Origin: Dermatemys mawii
Lineage: Eukaryota > Chordata > Testudines > Dermatemydidae
Direction: 5' to 3'
NCBI GenBank assembly: GCA_007922305.1
Contig: ML677365.1
Coordinates: forward strand, 11,766,533-11,830,532
Length of the DNA stretch: 64,000 nt
The notes beneath the pieces are model-generated. The model searched no databases. It was not told the DNA's origin and saw only the letters and a program-made list of their open reading frames with translations. Numbering within the stretch: position 1 is the stretch's first letter; each line of letters begins with the position of its first letter. A program made the position numbers and the translations under genes. Positions 10,801 to 23,700 of this stretch are shown here, one piece after another.

Positions 10801-13314
10801 GCCTGTAACTGCCTCTGGGCAATTTAGACTGTACTGAAAACAAAGTGAGTCAGCATGTCACAATATTTGCAAGGCAAGAGCAGAGTAGGAGCCTGTTGTT
10901 AGTCCTGCAAACTTGCATCTACGATATCTAGCCCACCCACACAAAATTCAGCAACAACACTAACAGAGAAACACAGGCTTTAGCCTGGCCTTGAAGGATG
11001 TCAAAACTGGAGTGTGGCATATTTAGTAGTGAGAGGAGAGAATACACACATTCAGACCACTGATAGTTAATACCCTTCTGACTCCCTGTTCCCCTCACTT
11101 ACATCACGCCAGTCTCAATAGACAATCAGGTCAGCTTTTCATTAATTTTGCACAGGAGTTGAATTGATTTGGGGATTTTTAATAGTAAATGTCCTTACTG
11201 ACAAAGTGTGTCTAAAAAGGGAAGCTGAGCAATGGAGTATCATGCAAAAGAGAAGGGACAGATGAACCAAAGGGAAAATCCAGCCATCTGATTCATTCTT
11301 TCAGTCTGAGTCTTGGCTGTGTGAGTTGTACTTCTGGGATTCACTCTGAGTGGGGTTGGAGTGGGTGGTCACAAGAAGCAGTGAGAGAAACACTAGGAAG
11401 TAAATCTATTAACAATTGGCTGCAAATAAATAAAACCCCTAATTTCACCTTTACACGGAGTGAATCAGTGTTGAGGTGAAAGAAAAAAATTAATTTATTG
11501 AATCTGTGGGAAAAACTAAAATGAAAAGGCTTAGTGGCTGGGGGACCAGTGCAACTTGACCAATGTGTGAAAGGAGAAGTAAAATCCACCAAGCCAAACA
11601 GTAAAACAGCCAGGGAGGAGCTGAGGGACAGGGGTGAAAATATAATGTTCTGTGTTTGGAAATATGAGGGAGAGAAAGGCAAGAAGTGAGACAGAAACAG
11701 CCCTAGAACAGTCCTGTGGTGGGGAAGGTGGAATGAAAACAGGGCCAGATTCTGCCACCATTACTCACATGGAATAGGACCTTCTTCCTTGGGGAATCAA
11801 CTGGAAATGAATGGGACTAACCATGAAGTAAGCTACAACCCAGTGTGAGTATGGATAACAAAATCTGACCCTTGGATAATTGGATCTCATGCTCCCACCA
11901 CGATCCTGATAGCTTATTTCTTGAGCTTTCTAGTTTCTTACCTTCTCCAAGTCAAATCTGTGCACAAGTTCCTTAAGCACAGAATCCAACAAACAGTCAG
12001 AGGAGCTCAGGTGTTACTGGTCCTGCAGATACAGGTGCCAGTCATACATTTTTCATTTATATTCAGTGAAACTTTATTGGCATGACAAATTATGCAAGTG
12101 TCAGCAAAGAATCAGGGAGACCTATCCCTTGAGTATCTGCCTGAGGTAGGTATGTTTCCCCCCATGGAAGGGCTTTATGATGTGTTTGCGATTTGATCTG
12201 CCACACTTTGCACTGTATAGTGGGGACTTGACCTCAGCTCATATAGACTGGGTTACCCTCCTCACCAAAAGCATTGCCAGAATGGAAGACTAACTCCCCT
12301 ACTAGAATTTAGACTTTGTCTGCAGCAGAGAGAGGTTGAACAGAGTTTACAGAGGCAGCTGATAAGATTTCACAGCACAGTCCTTTTGTAATTAAATATG
12401 AGCTATGTATCAAAATGGAAGATTATTCAGATAGCACCATATGTATGTATGACCATTTGCAGGTATGACACAAAGTTGCTTCTCCAAGAAGCTTGAAGTC
12501 TGACAAATCAGAAGTGCCACAGGCTTCATTTTTCACATGCAGGCCTCAATTTATTCTCACCTTCACTCTTCATGGCAGCCTTGCTTCTGGGTTGCTCAGT
12601 GTGTAATTGCCATGCATTATAATTGATTCGTTTTTGATGAACCCTCAATATCTCCACTTCAGGCTCTTGCAAAACAAACTAATTCCATTTTAAAAAAAAA
12701 ACCCACAAAGAAGCCACATGGGACCATTTACCACCGAATGATACCACTGTTAATGTACAGAAGAGACAGGCCCACACCTGTCAACTCTCCTGGTTTTCCT
12801 GGGACTAACTTGGGTGGTCTCAATCCCAAGTGAAGTTCAGGGCAACTGGTTTAGCTCATTAGATAATAAAGTGGACTTCTGGTGACTAGGGGGTCACAGT
12901 GGAGAGCTGGGAATAGATACAACAGTTTCCTGGGCCCTGTTGTGAGTGATGAGGGACCTGACAGTTCAATTTTCCCACCCCTTCCCAGTGTGGGATATTG
13001 GAGAATATGGAGCACATGGGAGAGGAACAGAATGTTTTGTAGGAAACTCACAAGAGAACATAAGAGGAATACTGGCAGCAAACACACGTGGACATACATA
13101 CACTGTGGGGTGAGGAACACTGAAGGGGGATATGCAGACAACACACCGAAGGGACATTGGAAAATTAAGAAACCTGCAAACCTCCCCAGCTCACAGGACA
13201 AAGACAAACAGGAGAAAGACCAGGAGGCCCAGAGCTCCATTTGTCTCCTGAAGACTCCAGAGGGGAGACAGACCTGTCTTTCCTCTCTGAAGGTTCTAGA
13301 GGAAGGATTTCAGG
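10801..13314. other. Gene-free stretch, nothing recognised
   Basis: The longest frame (12882-13322, plus) has no recognisable domain and runs into the MITE at 13315. I see no support for a gene. Confidence 0.4.
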
Positions 13315-13723
13315 TAGGGTAACCAGACAGCAAGTGTGAAAAATCAGGACATAGGGTGGGGGACTCCCTGCCTCTTATCCAACCTGCCCCTCCTGGCTCC
13401 CTGTCCCTTGACCGCCCCCTCAGAACCTCTGCCCCATCCAACCCTACCTTGCTCTCTGTCCCCCAGCTGCCCCCTGGGACTCCCTGCCCCTTATCCAACT
13501 CCCCCGCTCCCTTACCATGCTGCCCAGATCAGTAAGTCTGGTGACCCGGATGGCAGTAAATTCATAAACTCAATTGCAAGGAAAATACTGTATTTGTATT
13601 AACTACTAGCCTAATTACTAGTAACCTGCTGTGTTCAGGTGAAAGAAAACCCTATTACCTATATAAGAGAAAGACCCAAAAATCAGCACTGTCCCTATAA
13701 AATCAGGACATCTGGTCACCCTA
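13315..13723. mobile_element. TAGGGTRACCAG MITE carrying an internal G/C-rich segment
   Basis: The outer ends TAGGGTAACCAGACAGCAAG and ATCTGGTCACCCTA match the short MITEs at 14864 and 23274. The middle (about 13368-13650) is absent from those copies and is the reverse complement of 28320-28600. It includes a C-rich version of the ggggcagtcaggggac unit. TTCAGG occurs just outside both ends (13309-13314, 13725-13730), a partial TSD. Confidence 0.75.
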
Positions 13724-14855
13724 GTTCAGGCCACTGGGCTCCTCTCCTTCCCCCTCCCCCACAAGGTAATGGAGATAAAGGGAGTAGTTAAGGAACAGAG
13801 GACCAAGGAACCTCCATAGGTTCAGTTCTGTATCCAAATCTCTTAGTGCTGCTCTGAGCCCCAGTCTCTTTGAGACCCTGAAGATAGTTATATGTAGAAC
13901 ACAGAAGTCACCAGGAAGCATAGAATTCTCCCTTTTCCCAGGGGATAGCCAAGCTTTTGTTACATGTTCCCTAGAAATTATTTTTCTTTAAGTGTTGGTA
14001 ACCAGGCAGACTGCGCACCAGAAAACAATATGGAAGATGCAGCTGTGAGTCTGGCAGTGCCCCAGAAGAGCAGCGTAGCTTTCCTCATCATCCTTTGGCT
14101 GCTACTTGTTCATTCCTCACCAGTGATTTGAGGTAGGCAAGAGGGCAGACAAGCAGGTGACATGTCATTTAATTAAAATATTCCTCAGAGAACTGGATGT
14201 AACAATGATAGAGTTTAGAGAAAGCACCCTAGAATTTGCACAATAAATTCACAAACTAGCCCAACCTTTGATAGTACATTGCTAGCCATTTACATTTATG
14301 GAAACCTCTTGAGGGGGAGTGTCAAACAGCTGGATAAAAGTGAGCATGTAACTCATCTGAATAGTTGTTACAATTTTCTTCTTAGCTGTTCAGGGCAGAG
14401 ATTTGTCTTTACCTTCTCTCTTGTAAAACACCAACCATATTGTCAGGCTAAGTCAATTATAAGTGGCCAAAACAAACAGCAAATAACCAATGAAAAGCAT
14501 TTCCAGCTGATGAAACATTTTTAAACATTTCTAGCCCAGCTGAGCTAGTAACGACCAACAAGCTGTTATTTCTCAGCCAGGTATCCCAGCAGGCCTAGAG
14601 TCATTAAAGGAACACTAGCATTAATGCAGTATATATCTAGTAGTAAACTCCTAATCTTAAAATCCCCCTTTTTTCAGTTGCTTATAACTTTGCCAAACTT
14701 TAACTGTTTAGGCTGAAATATTATATGCCAAGTAACTTCCCTGGGCTGAACCTTATTTTGGAAAAATGTTAGCCAAAATAGTTTAGCCATTTGTGAGAAA
14801 GAGGCAAAGGACAAATATATTTGTTGGCCCATATTAAAAATTCTGGCAACTTTTT
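13724..14855. other. Gene-free stretch, nothing recognised
   Basis: Only short frames with no family resemblance. No RNA gene seen. Confidence 0.4.
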
Positions 14856-14863
14856 CTTTGAGC

Positions 14864-14984
14864 TAGGGTGACCAGATGTCCCGATTTTATAGGGACAGGC
14901 CTGATTTTTGGGTCTTTTTCTTATATAGGCTCCTATTACCCCCCACCCCATCCCGAATTTTCATATTGCTCTCTGGTCACCCTA
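14864..14984. mobile_element. 121-bp TAGGGTGACCAG MITE with 8-bp TSD
   Basis: Ends TAGGGTGACCAGA... and ...TCTGGTCACCCTA are inverted repeats. Flanks CTTTGAGC (14856-14863) and CTCTGAGC (14985-14992) are an 8-bp duplication with one mismatch. The interior has 'tcttatataggctcctattacc'. The 8-bp TSD suggests hAT mobilisation. Confidence 0.85.
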
Positions 14985-15234
14985 CTCTGAGCAGCTCTAC
15001 AGCCCCCATGCTGTGAAGCAGGGACATGAAAGTTAGCAAGCGGGTAATATTGTGTCAGAGAATAGCCTTTTGTCATTCCAATGAAAACCCACCCACATTT
15101 GGCCAAGTTATAAGCCTTTACAAAAATCAGTTTGAACATTCTCAATAGAGACTTGTTTTACTTTAGCAACTATAATTTTCAAAGATTTCATCCTCACTGA
15201 CCATGCTTGAGCATCTCACAGCAACTAGTACTTA

Positions 15235-15456
15235 GGCTTTGTCTACACTACCACTTCTGTTGGTCAGGGGTGTGAAAAAAATCACACCCCTGGCCACCAT
15301 AAGTTTCACTGACAAAAGTGCCAAAAGAGACTCTCTGGCTGACAGCTAATGCCGCTCATCGGGGGTGGTATAATTATGCCACAGGAGATCTTCTGTTGGC
15401 AAAGAGTGGCTACGTGGGTGACCTTACAGCAGCACAGCTGTAGTGTACGCTACCCC
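15235..15456. mobile_element. Harbinger-like MITE
   Basis: The left end GGCTTTGTCTACACTACC follows TTA. The right end is a worn TAGTGTACGC...CCTA. Same family as 2669 and 54061. A small perfect inverted repeat, 'caggggtgtga ... tcacacccctg', lies inside at about 15267-15292. Confidence 0.6.
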
Positions 15457-15659
15457 TAGCCTTTTTAGAGTGTGCATGCACCATCCTTACAGAGCACCGG
15501 AGCATGTTCCATCCCCTTACAGCTACTATGTGGAACTGAAATGTGAAGATGCTGTCCCTACAGAGCACCTTAGCATCCTGTCACAGTGCAGAGTGACTGA
15601 ACATGCTTCTTCTGTCCCAGGGCTACAGGGGTGAAGCTGGACTTTTCTCTCAATAGCTC

Positions 15660-15863
15660 CTCTGAGATAGGGTGAGGCTGGGCACTGCAACTGAGAGCAA
15701 AGGGCCTGACCTCTCCTATGTGATTAATGACATCCCTGCTGAAATCCAGGCAGCACAGAGGAAGAAGCTACAGGAGCTGAATGCAGAAGATACAAAAGTT
15801 GGACTGAGGGAGGAAAAGGAGCAGATTGTAACAAGAAATTTGGTGAGAATGGAACTGGAGTGA
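15660..15863 (+). other. Unassigned small ORF, not a supported gene
   Basis: A plus-strand frame reads ...GPDLSYVINDIPAEIQAAQRKK... to a stop after VRMELE. The first 50 residues have a balanced, helix-like composition with many E, K and Q, unlike the low-complexity frames around it. I do not recognise the family. It directly precedes a GA-rich tract, and TTG|GTGAGA at about 15840 could be a splice donor. It could be a decayed exon, a transposon frame or chance. Confidence 0.25.
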
Positions 15864-16505
15864 GGAAGAGAGAAACTGGGACTGGGACAGGCTGGGAAAG
15901 AATGCTGGGATTGGGGAGGCTGGGACTGGGTACTGTGGGAGGAACAGAGGTTTTGGACTGAGAGCCAGGAGGAAGGGAGGGGAGGCTGGATTTGAAGCTG
16001 GTGAAGGAAATTGGGGAGGGACTGGGAACCACTTGGCTGGGGTATGACACTCAGATCAGACAAGGAGCTGGGGGGAGATGGGAGATTGGGGCTGTCTGAA
16101 AAAGAAACTATGAATCTGTGGGTGTGGGGAATGAGGGCAGATGAGGTGAGACAGATCTCAGAAGGAACTGAGGTGCGGGGGAGAAATGCAACTGGTTGGG
16201 CAAAGATGTTGGAGCAAGGCACCAGCAAGGATGTAGGAAGGAGGTTGCGACTGAATGAGGGGACCAGGGAGTGAGATTAGGATTGAGCGCCAATGAGGTG
16301 GAGGGAGACAGATCAGACAAGGAACTTGTAAGGAGGCACTGGGACTGGCTGAACAAGGAAATTGGGCATGGGATGAGAAACCTTGGAATGGAGACCGGCA
16401 CTGAGTAGGCAAAGAGAATGGGACTGGGACAAGGAGCCAAGAGTAGGTAAGAAACAGGACTAGGAAAAGGACAGGTTAGAGGGAATAGGGCAGGAGAGGT
16501 CAATC
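15864..16505. repeat. GA-rich degenerate repeat (gggactggga unit)
   Basis: Loose repetitions of 'gggactggga', 'ggaggctgg' and 'agatcagacaagga' continue for over 600 bp. The long overlapping minus-strand frames (rich in S, P and L) are products of this composition. Confidence 0.65.
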
Positions 16506-17639
16506 TTGAGGCAGATGGGCAGAGATTCTCCGTTCTCATTAGATCACATTCTACTCCAGGACATGGAATGGAACCCAAGGTTTTTTGAGTCTCACCACTC
16601 TTCTACTGTCAGTAAAGTTCTGGCAAAGTGTATGTCTTATTGCCCTCTAGTGCTGATCCACATAGAGGATGACAACCTACTTCTGCTGTTAATTAGCTAT
16701 TAGTTCAAGTGTCAGAAGTCTGTGTGATGGATCTAAAGATTCTCTCCTTGCATATGAATAATGTGGGTATCAACAAGCTGCCACATGATGGAATTTATGT
16801 TTTTACAGTTTGCTTTTTAAAAAACCCAGTAAATTACAAAAACAACAAAACAACCCCCCCAACCCTATGTTCACAGAACATTATTAATATTGCAAGAAGA
16901 AAGTTAGGAAATGCCAAAATCAAGCTTGCCCAGGCAAATTTGTATTACTGTAACCTTATATACGACCAGTGTAGTTCCCTGAAATTGCTTGGGAGAGAAT
17001 AAGTTAGTCCAAGAGTAAACAAGGACACAGAAGGCTTGATTTTCCAGTGCCTTGCACTTTGTGGCATTTATGTATGTGTAAAATGAGAGTGGTTGTCAGA
17101 TGCTATCAGTTCAGAACAGTAACATCTTGCTCTCACTTCACATATGTGTAAAGCCACCAGTTCAACAGGATACTTAAGAATGTGTTAGGCTCCGTGATTT
17201 CATTGGGACAGCTCATGCTTAAAGTTGGACTGGAGACTAAGAGCCTGATTTCTGTTTTACAGTAGCGCCACTTTGCACCCTGTGGCAGAATACAGGGTAT
17301 TCAAGGTGGGTGCAAATGTAAATTACAGAGTAAAACTGCCACAGTGTATGGTGGCCTTACCAGGAATGGGACTCAGGCCTTAAAGGTGCAAGGCAGTGCA
17401 GAATCAGAGTAAGAATGGGTTAAATATTATTACCAGTTTCCCAAATTTTACCAAAATACTGCAGGCTGCTATCTTTTGACATCTATTTTTGCTTATTTAA
17501 GATTTATATATAATATGCAAATTAACTGGCAGGACTATATCGAAATATTTTAGCAAAGCAGGAGAAATACAGGTGCGATATACAGGAACTTGTTGAACCA
17601 AAGAACTGTGAACTTATCCAAAAGGTTACTTGGTCTTTC
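16506..17639. other. 3' flank of DCSTAMP, no other gene seen
   Basis: This is the sequence downstream of the DCSTAMP stop. It should hold the 3' UTR, but I could not fix a polyadenylation site. 'gtcttattgccctctagtgctgatcc' near 16630 resembles a dispersed repeat edge. Confidence 0.4.
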
Positions 17640-17723
17640 TCAAACATTGTTGATGTTTATCATGTCTTTTTCTTTCTTCCTGACCATCCCCATTGCCTTG
17701 AATACTGGGAACCAGAAGTGGAA
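17640..17723 (-). CDS. DCSTAMP: DCSTAMP terminal coding exon (27 codons plus stop)
   Basis: The minus strand has the acceptor TTTTCTGTCTTCCCAG (AG at 17725-17724) and then an in-phase frame starting FHFWFPVFKAMGMVRKKEKD and ending at TGA (17642-17640). The human protein ends with a similar H-F-W-x-P-V-x-K...RKK block, so this is the C-terminal cytoplasmic tail. The exon is too short to stand out by ORF length and was found by matching the protein tail to a good acceptor. Phase 0 matches the preceding donor. Confidence 0.88.
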   Translation of the reverse strand, partial: FHFWFPVFKAMGMVRKKEKDMININNV

Positions 17724-20700
17724 CTGGGAAGACAGAAAAGATGTGTTAGTGATGTTACCACTAAGTACCAGTCCTTCACAGACCCTGCCATCCAGCATCT
17801 TAAATGCCAAGAGCTATTTTTGCATAGAAATCCATTAAAATATATATATATGGGTAGTTCATTGTTTTTTTGCATGTGAAAATAAAAAAATTGTTCTCGC
17901 TTTATGCTATTTGCAGTATCCATCCAATTGTGTTTTACAACAGAACCGCATTAACCATAGTGCATCTTGATCTGCTAGAAACTGAACATTGTCAACAGTA
18001 AGAAGCTGATTATTAATACCAGTTATTTCATGTTTGGATCATGAGAACACCAGCAACCACATACCACACAACAGAACACTAACCCAGGAATCTATCCTTG
18101 CAACAAAGCCTGATGCCAACTCTATTCACATATCTATTCAAGTGACACCATCATAGGACCTAATCATATCAGCCACGCCATCAGGGGCTCATTCACCTGC
18201 ACATCTAGCAATGAGATATATGCCATCATGTGCCAACAATGCCCCTCTGCCATGTATATTGGCCAAACCGGACAGTCTCTATGCGAAAGAATAAATGGAC
18301 ACAAATCTGACATCAGGAATCATAACATTAAAAAACCGGTAGGAGAACACTTCAGTCTCTCTGGTCACTCAGTAACAGACTTAAAGGTGGCAATTCTGCT
18401 ACAGAAAAGCTTCAAAAACAGACTCCAGCGAAAAACTGCTGAACTGGAATTAATTTGCAAACTGGATACCATTAATTTGGACTTGAATGGAGACTGGGAG
18501 TGGCTGGGTCATTACATAAATTGAATCTATTTCCCCATGTTAAGTATCCCCCTATTGTTACACACACTTTCTTGTCAACTGTCTGGAATGGACCATCTTG
18601 ATTATCACTACAAAAGGTTTTTTTTAATCCTGCTGATAATAGCTCAACTTAAGTTATTAGCCTCTTAGAGTTGGTATGGCAACTTTCACCTTTTCATGTT
18701 CTCTCTGTATATATATCTTCCTACTGTATTTTTCATGCATTTGATGAAGTGGGTTGTAGCCCATGAAAGTTTATGCTCAGATAAATGTGTTAGTCTGTAA
18801 GGTGCCACAAGTACTCCTCATTTATAAAGTAGGCACTTTCCACACATATATGAAAACACAATCCCTGCCCTGCAGAGCTCAGAGTCTAGGAAGTCTAACT
18901 GTACCAGTGCATGATTATCTGGCCTGTTTAGATGTGCTTGTGTGTGCTAATATAATTCATTTGTTGTGTGGATAGGAAAACATGGTGATAGAACTGCAAC
19001 TTACCTCTCACCCCAATTCAGGAAAACACTTAAGCGTGTACTAAAGTCCATTTCTATTCAGGAAAGCATATTAGCATGTGCTTAAAGTTAAGCTAATGTT
19101 TAAGTACTTTCCTGAAATGAGACCTTTATGGTCACACAGACCAAAACCCTGGATTCAGCTACACCTGGACTTTGGAAAAGTTCTGATCCGCATCTGAATC
19201 TGAACTGTGCAGTTATTCTGAGCGAGCAAGAGAGAGCGAGAGCTCTTTTTCCATAGTGTTCATGGCTTACCGTTGTAGCAAATGAATTCAATTTCCTTTT
19301 TACATTTTCCTGTGGAATCTTTGATCTTTTTCTCAGTAGTTTTGCATGCAGATAATGTATCCGTTTCATCTCTATGTTGGGATAAAATGAAGTTGACACA
19401 AGTATTTTAAGTTGCGTCAGGGTGGTGGAGAATAATGCAAATATTATTAGACAAAAGATGATGCATCCAAGCGGGATCCATGTTGAGAAAAGCAAAAACT
19501 CTGGTTTAGGGAGGCATTCATGCTTAAACAGAGAAAAATTAAAGGGAACATTCGTTGACTGGGGCTCCCCTTGGTTGACAATAAACGCCTTTTCATTGTT
19601 CTGTAGGGGAGAAAAAACTGGTTTTAATACTAGTTACTTTTAAAATAGTTATTTCATTTCATATTCAGCTGTGCAGAGTTATCTGTATTAGACATCATGA
19701 TCTAGCCCATCTCCTGTCAATGAAGGATTGTTCATAACAGTATGTCAAGAATCGGAGGGGTAGCCAACAGTAACAGACACAATAACAGTATGTTTACTAG
19801 TGATAAAGTGCTCAAGAAGTTGCAGGCTTCATTCTGCATGATTAGTCTTTGGCCTCTCTCTCTGAGACTGACAACTATGGGGCCAATAGTTGTGAAGATA
19901 GGGTGGGGTTTTTTTAATGTGGATACCTACCTACAGGGTATTAGAACTGTTCCATAGGATCCAAAATCCATAGACTTCAAGGAAGTTGAAATAAAGAGTT
20001 GAATTTTGCAGCCTGGGTTCAACTCTATTAGGAATTGTACTCATTCCCCAACCAGCAGAAAACTGACCAATAATCAGAAGGCTACATTGTTCAGTCAAAA
20101 CCATTTCTATGTGACCAGACAGCTCTCTGCAAAACACAGTTTGGATTACCTGTAGATTTTCCTGTGTACTACTGCCCTCTGTTATAGCGACCCAGAACTG
20201 CTCATTTGTTCAGTTCAGGTAGAATTGATCAAAAGTCAGAATCTCCATCCCATGAAATTCCAAGCTCAAATACTGAGTATTTTTGGGAAATGAAAAGTCC
20301 TGAATGAAATGTAGAAACATTTTGCTTCCACTCAGTGAACTGCATTCCTTCACCTGAGCTACACTACTGCCTCAAAAGAGTTGCAACTCTGGTGCCTCAT
20401 ATCCCCATTCTCATCTATGGGTCAGGTCCCCACAGCCAGATTACATCCCCAGGATGCACTGTGACCATAAGATTCCCATTATATTCCCACAGTGGTCCAA
20501 TCAGAGGGGAAACTGTAATGTATCATGTGTGTTATCTGGACAGGGAGCCCTCTCAATAGGTGAAAATGAGGGCACGAAATCTGCAAACTACAAGATCCAT
20601 GAAACACTGCAGAAGTACAAGCAGATTTGATTAGACAAACTGAAATGTTTCACTAGGGGAAAAACCCAATCCAAAATACTTTGTTTCAATTTTCCCACAG

Positions 20701-23700
20701 AAAACTTTGTGCAGAAAAAATGCTTTCCACAGGAAAAATATTTTTTTGACAATTCTTGACCAGCTGCAGTTACGAGTCTTGTAATGCATTGGTGACCTTC
20801 CAGAAAACACCATCCTAGCCACCATGGATGTAGAGGCTCTCTACACTAACATCCCACACAAAGATGGAATACAGGCTCTCAGGAATAATATCCCTGATGA
20901 TGCCACAGCACAAATGGTTGCTGAGCTCTGTGACTTTATCCTCACACACAATTATTTCAAATTTGGTGACAATATATACCTCCAGACCAGTGGCACCGCT
21001 ATGGGCACCCGCATGGCCCCACAGTATGCCAACATCTTTATGGCTGACCTGGAACAACGCTTCCTCAAATCTCGTTCACTCACGCCCCTCCTCTATCTAT
21101 GCTACATTGATGACATCTTCATCATCTGGACCCATGGGAAAGAAACTCTGGAAGAATTCCACCATGATTTCAACAGCTTCCACCCCACCATCCACCTCAG
21201 CCTGGCCCAGTCTACACAGGAGGTCCACTTCCTAGACACCACGGTGCAAATTAATGACGGCCACATCAACACCACCCTATACCGAAAACCTACCGACAGC
21301 TATGCCTACCTTCATGCCACCAGCTTTCACCCCGGGCACACCACACGATCCATTGTCTACAGCCAAGCACTGAGGTACAATCGTATTTGCTCCAACCCTT
21401 CAGACAGAGACCAACACCTACAAGATCTCTACCAAGCTTTCTCAGAACTACAATACCCACACAAGGAAATAAGGACACAGATCAACAGAGCCAGACGTGT
21501 ACCCAGAAGCCTGCTGCTGCAAGACAAGCCCAAGAAAGAAAACAACAGAACACCACTGGCCATCACCTATGGTCCTCAGTTAAAGCCTCTCCAACGCATC
21601 ATCAGTGATCTACAACCCACCCTGGACAACAATCCCTCACTTTCACAGGCCTTGGGAGGCAGGCCAATCCTGGCCTACAGACAACCTGCCAACCTCAAGC
21701 ATATTCTCACCAGCAACAGCACACCGCGCCATAATAAACTCTAACTCAGGAACCAATCAATGCAACAAACCTCGATGCCAACTCTGCCCACATATCTACA
21801 CCAGCAATACCATCACAGGACCAAACCAGATCAGCCACACCATCACTGGTTCATTCACCTGCACATCTACCAATGTAATATATGCCATTATGTGCCAGCA
21901 ATGTCCCTCTGCTATGTACATCGGCCAAACTGGACAGTCCCTACGAAAAAGGATAAATGGACACAAATCAGATATCAGGAATGGCAATATTCAAAAAGCT
22001 GTAGGAGAACACTTCAACCTCGCTGGACACACCATAAAAGATTTAAAGGTCAGCATTTTGCAGCAAAAAAACTTCAAGTCCAGACTGCAAGGAGAGACTG
22101 CAGAGCTGCAATTCAATTGCAAATTTGACACAATCAATTTGGGACTGAATAGAGATTTTGAATGGCTAGCTAACTACAAAAGCAGCTTCTCTTCTCTCAC
22201 TATTCACACCTCCAGTTCAGCTGCTAGAGGAACAGCTCACCCTCCCTGATTAGAGATAACAAGCTGGTTCAGCCTCATTGGACTAACCTTGTTATGTCCC
22301 ACCTGGTTCTTGCCTACCTATTTATACCTGCCCCAGGATACCTCCACTGCATGCATCCGACAAAGTGGGTATTAACCCACGAAAGCTTATGCTCTAAAAT
22401 TTTAGTTAGTCTTTAAGGTGCCACAGGACTCTTTGTCACTTCTGCAATTCCAGACTAACACAGCTACCCCTCTGATTCTTGAGTCTTGTAAAGTGATCAG
22501 CTCTCTGTCTTTGGAGAGGAAGGATCCAGGGCTGGATTAAGGCAATTGACTCTGAGTAGCCCCATTCTGTTGAAACCTCATCCACATCCCTTCCTGTAGC
22601 AGGATGGGGGGAAAGAAAAAGCACAGAGCATGCTGCTTATAGTAGGGTGGAGGTGGAGGAAAACACACTCACAGATGCCATTGCTTGGGAACGTAAGAAG
22701 GGTATGAGAGTGCCATAAAGCCCACTGTCTAGGAAGGCTGAGGGACCATTATCCCTAAAAAGCCCGCTGCTCAGGAGGGCGGTGGATCAGCATCCTCATG
22801 GAACCCACTGTGTTGGGAATTCCTCTCACACTCCCTACAGAACCTATTTCCATGCTGGGAGATGTTCCCCCAACAGTCCTCTGTGTGAGTCGGGGCTGCC
22901 ACCTACAAAGGATCTAGGTGGGTGATCTTCCTTGTAGAGCCCTCTTCTCCGAGCCGAGAGCATCCCTTAGGGCCGCCACTGTTCTTGTCTGAGTGACACA
23001 ATGAAAATCCCCACATGGATTTTTATTAACACAGTTTGGGAGAAAGCCAGAGCATTAGAACTCTCTGCTCAGATGCAGACTGGAGGGAGGAGGTCCCCAG
23101 CCATCTGCTTGGGGTTGTCAGGATCTCTCCCCTGAGCAGCTGTGAGTCCCAAAGAACAGCAATTATAGCCCAGAGCCCTCTACCGTGCTTATTGCTTAAA
23201 ATTTGTAGAGGCAGGAAGTCTGTCCCTTCGAAGAAGGGGGATCTGAGGTTCTATCCCATTCTTGCTGTGAAGATAGGGTGACCAAACAGCAAGTGTGAAA
23301 AATCAGGACAGAGGGTGGGGGTAATAGGAACCTATATAAGAAAAAGATCCAAAAATTGGGACTGTCTCTATAAAATTGAGACATCTGGTCACACTATGTG
23401 AAGATCAGAGTGGCCATGCTCTGCAGTAGAGCGGCCTCAGTTCATTCCATGAGACTGTTTATGCTAACATACTTTCAGAAACTTTGCAAATTGATTTCAA
23501 GGACTATATATGAGAATCCTTCACAGTGCTCACTGGCTAGGGAATAAAAGAGCAATACCTGGCAGTGAAACCTGAACTCAGGTTTTCTCCATAGTATTAT
23601 AGAGCACCCCTAGAAATATGAGACACATGGATTAGAATTTAGTGGTCTCTGGGTTTTTAAGGTGAGTTTCTTCTATACTTCCCTTTTGAAGAGGGGCCAT

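Noticed and set aside
12882..13322. 146-codon plus-strand frame (starts MTRGSQW)
   Set aside because: No recognisable motif; it continues into the terminus of the MITE at 13315 and has competing frames on the other strand.
15716..16578. Long minus-strand frames (up to 170 codons) rich in Ser, Pro and Leu
   Set aside because: They are the reverse reading of a GA-rich degenerate repeat. Open frames here follow from base composition.
19100..19270. C-terminal 57 codons of the long minus-strand frame at the second DCSTAMP exon
   Set aside because: They lie beyond a good GTAAGC donor and do not resemble the DC-STAMP tail, which is found instead at 17723-17640.
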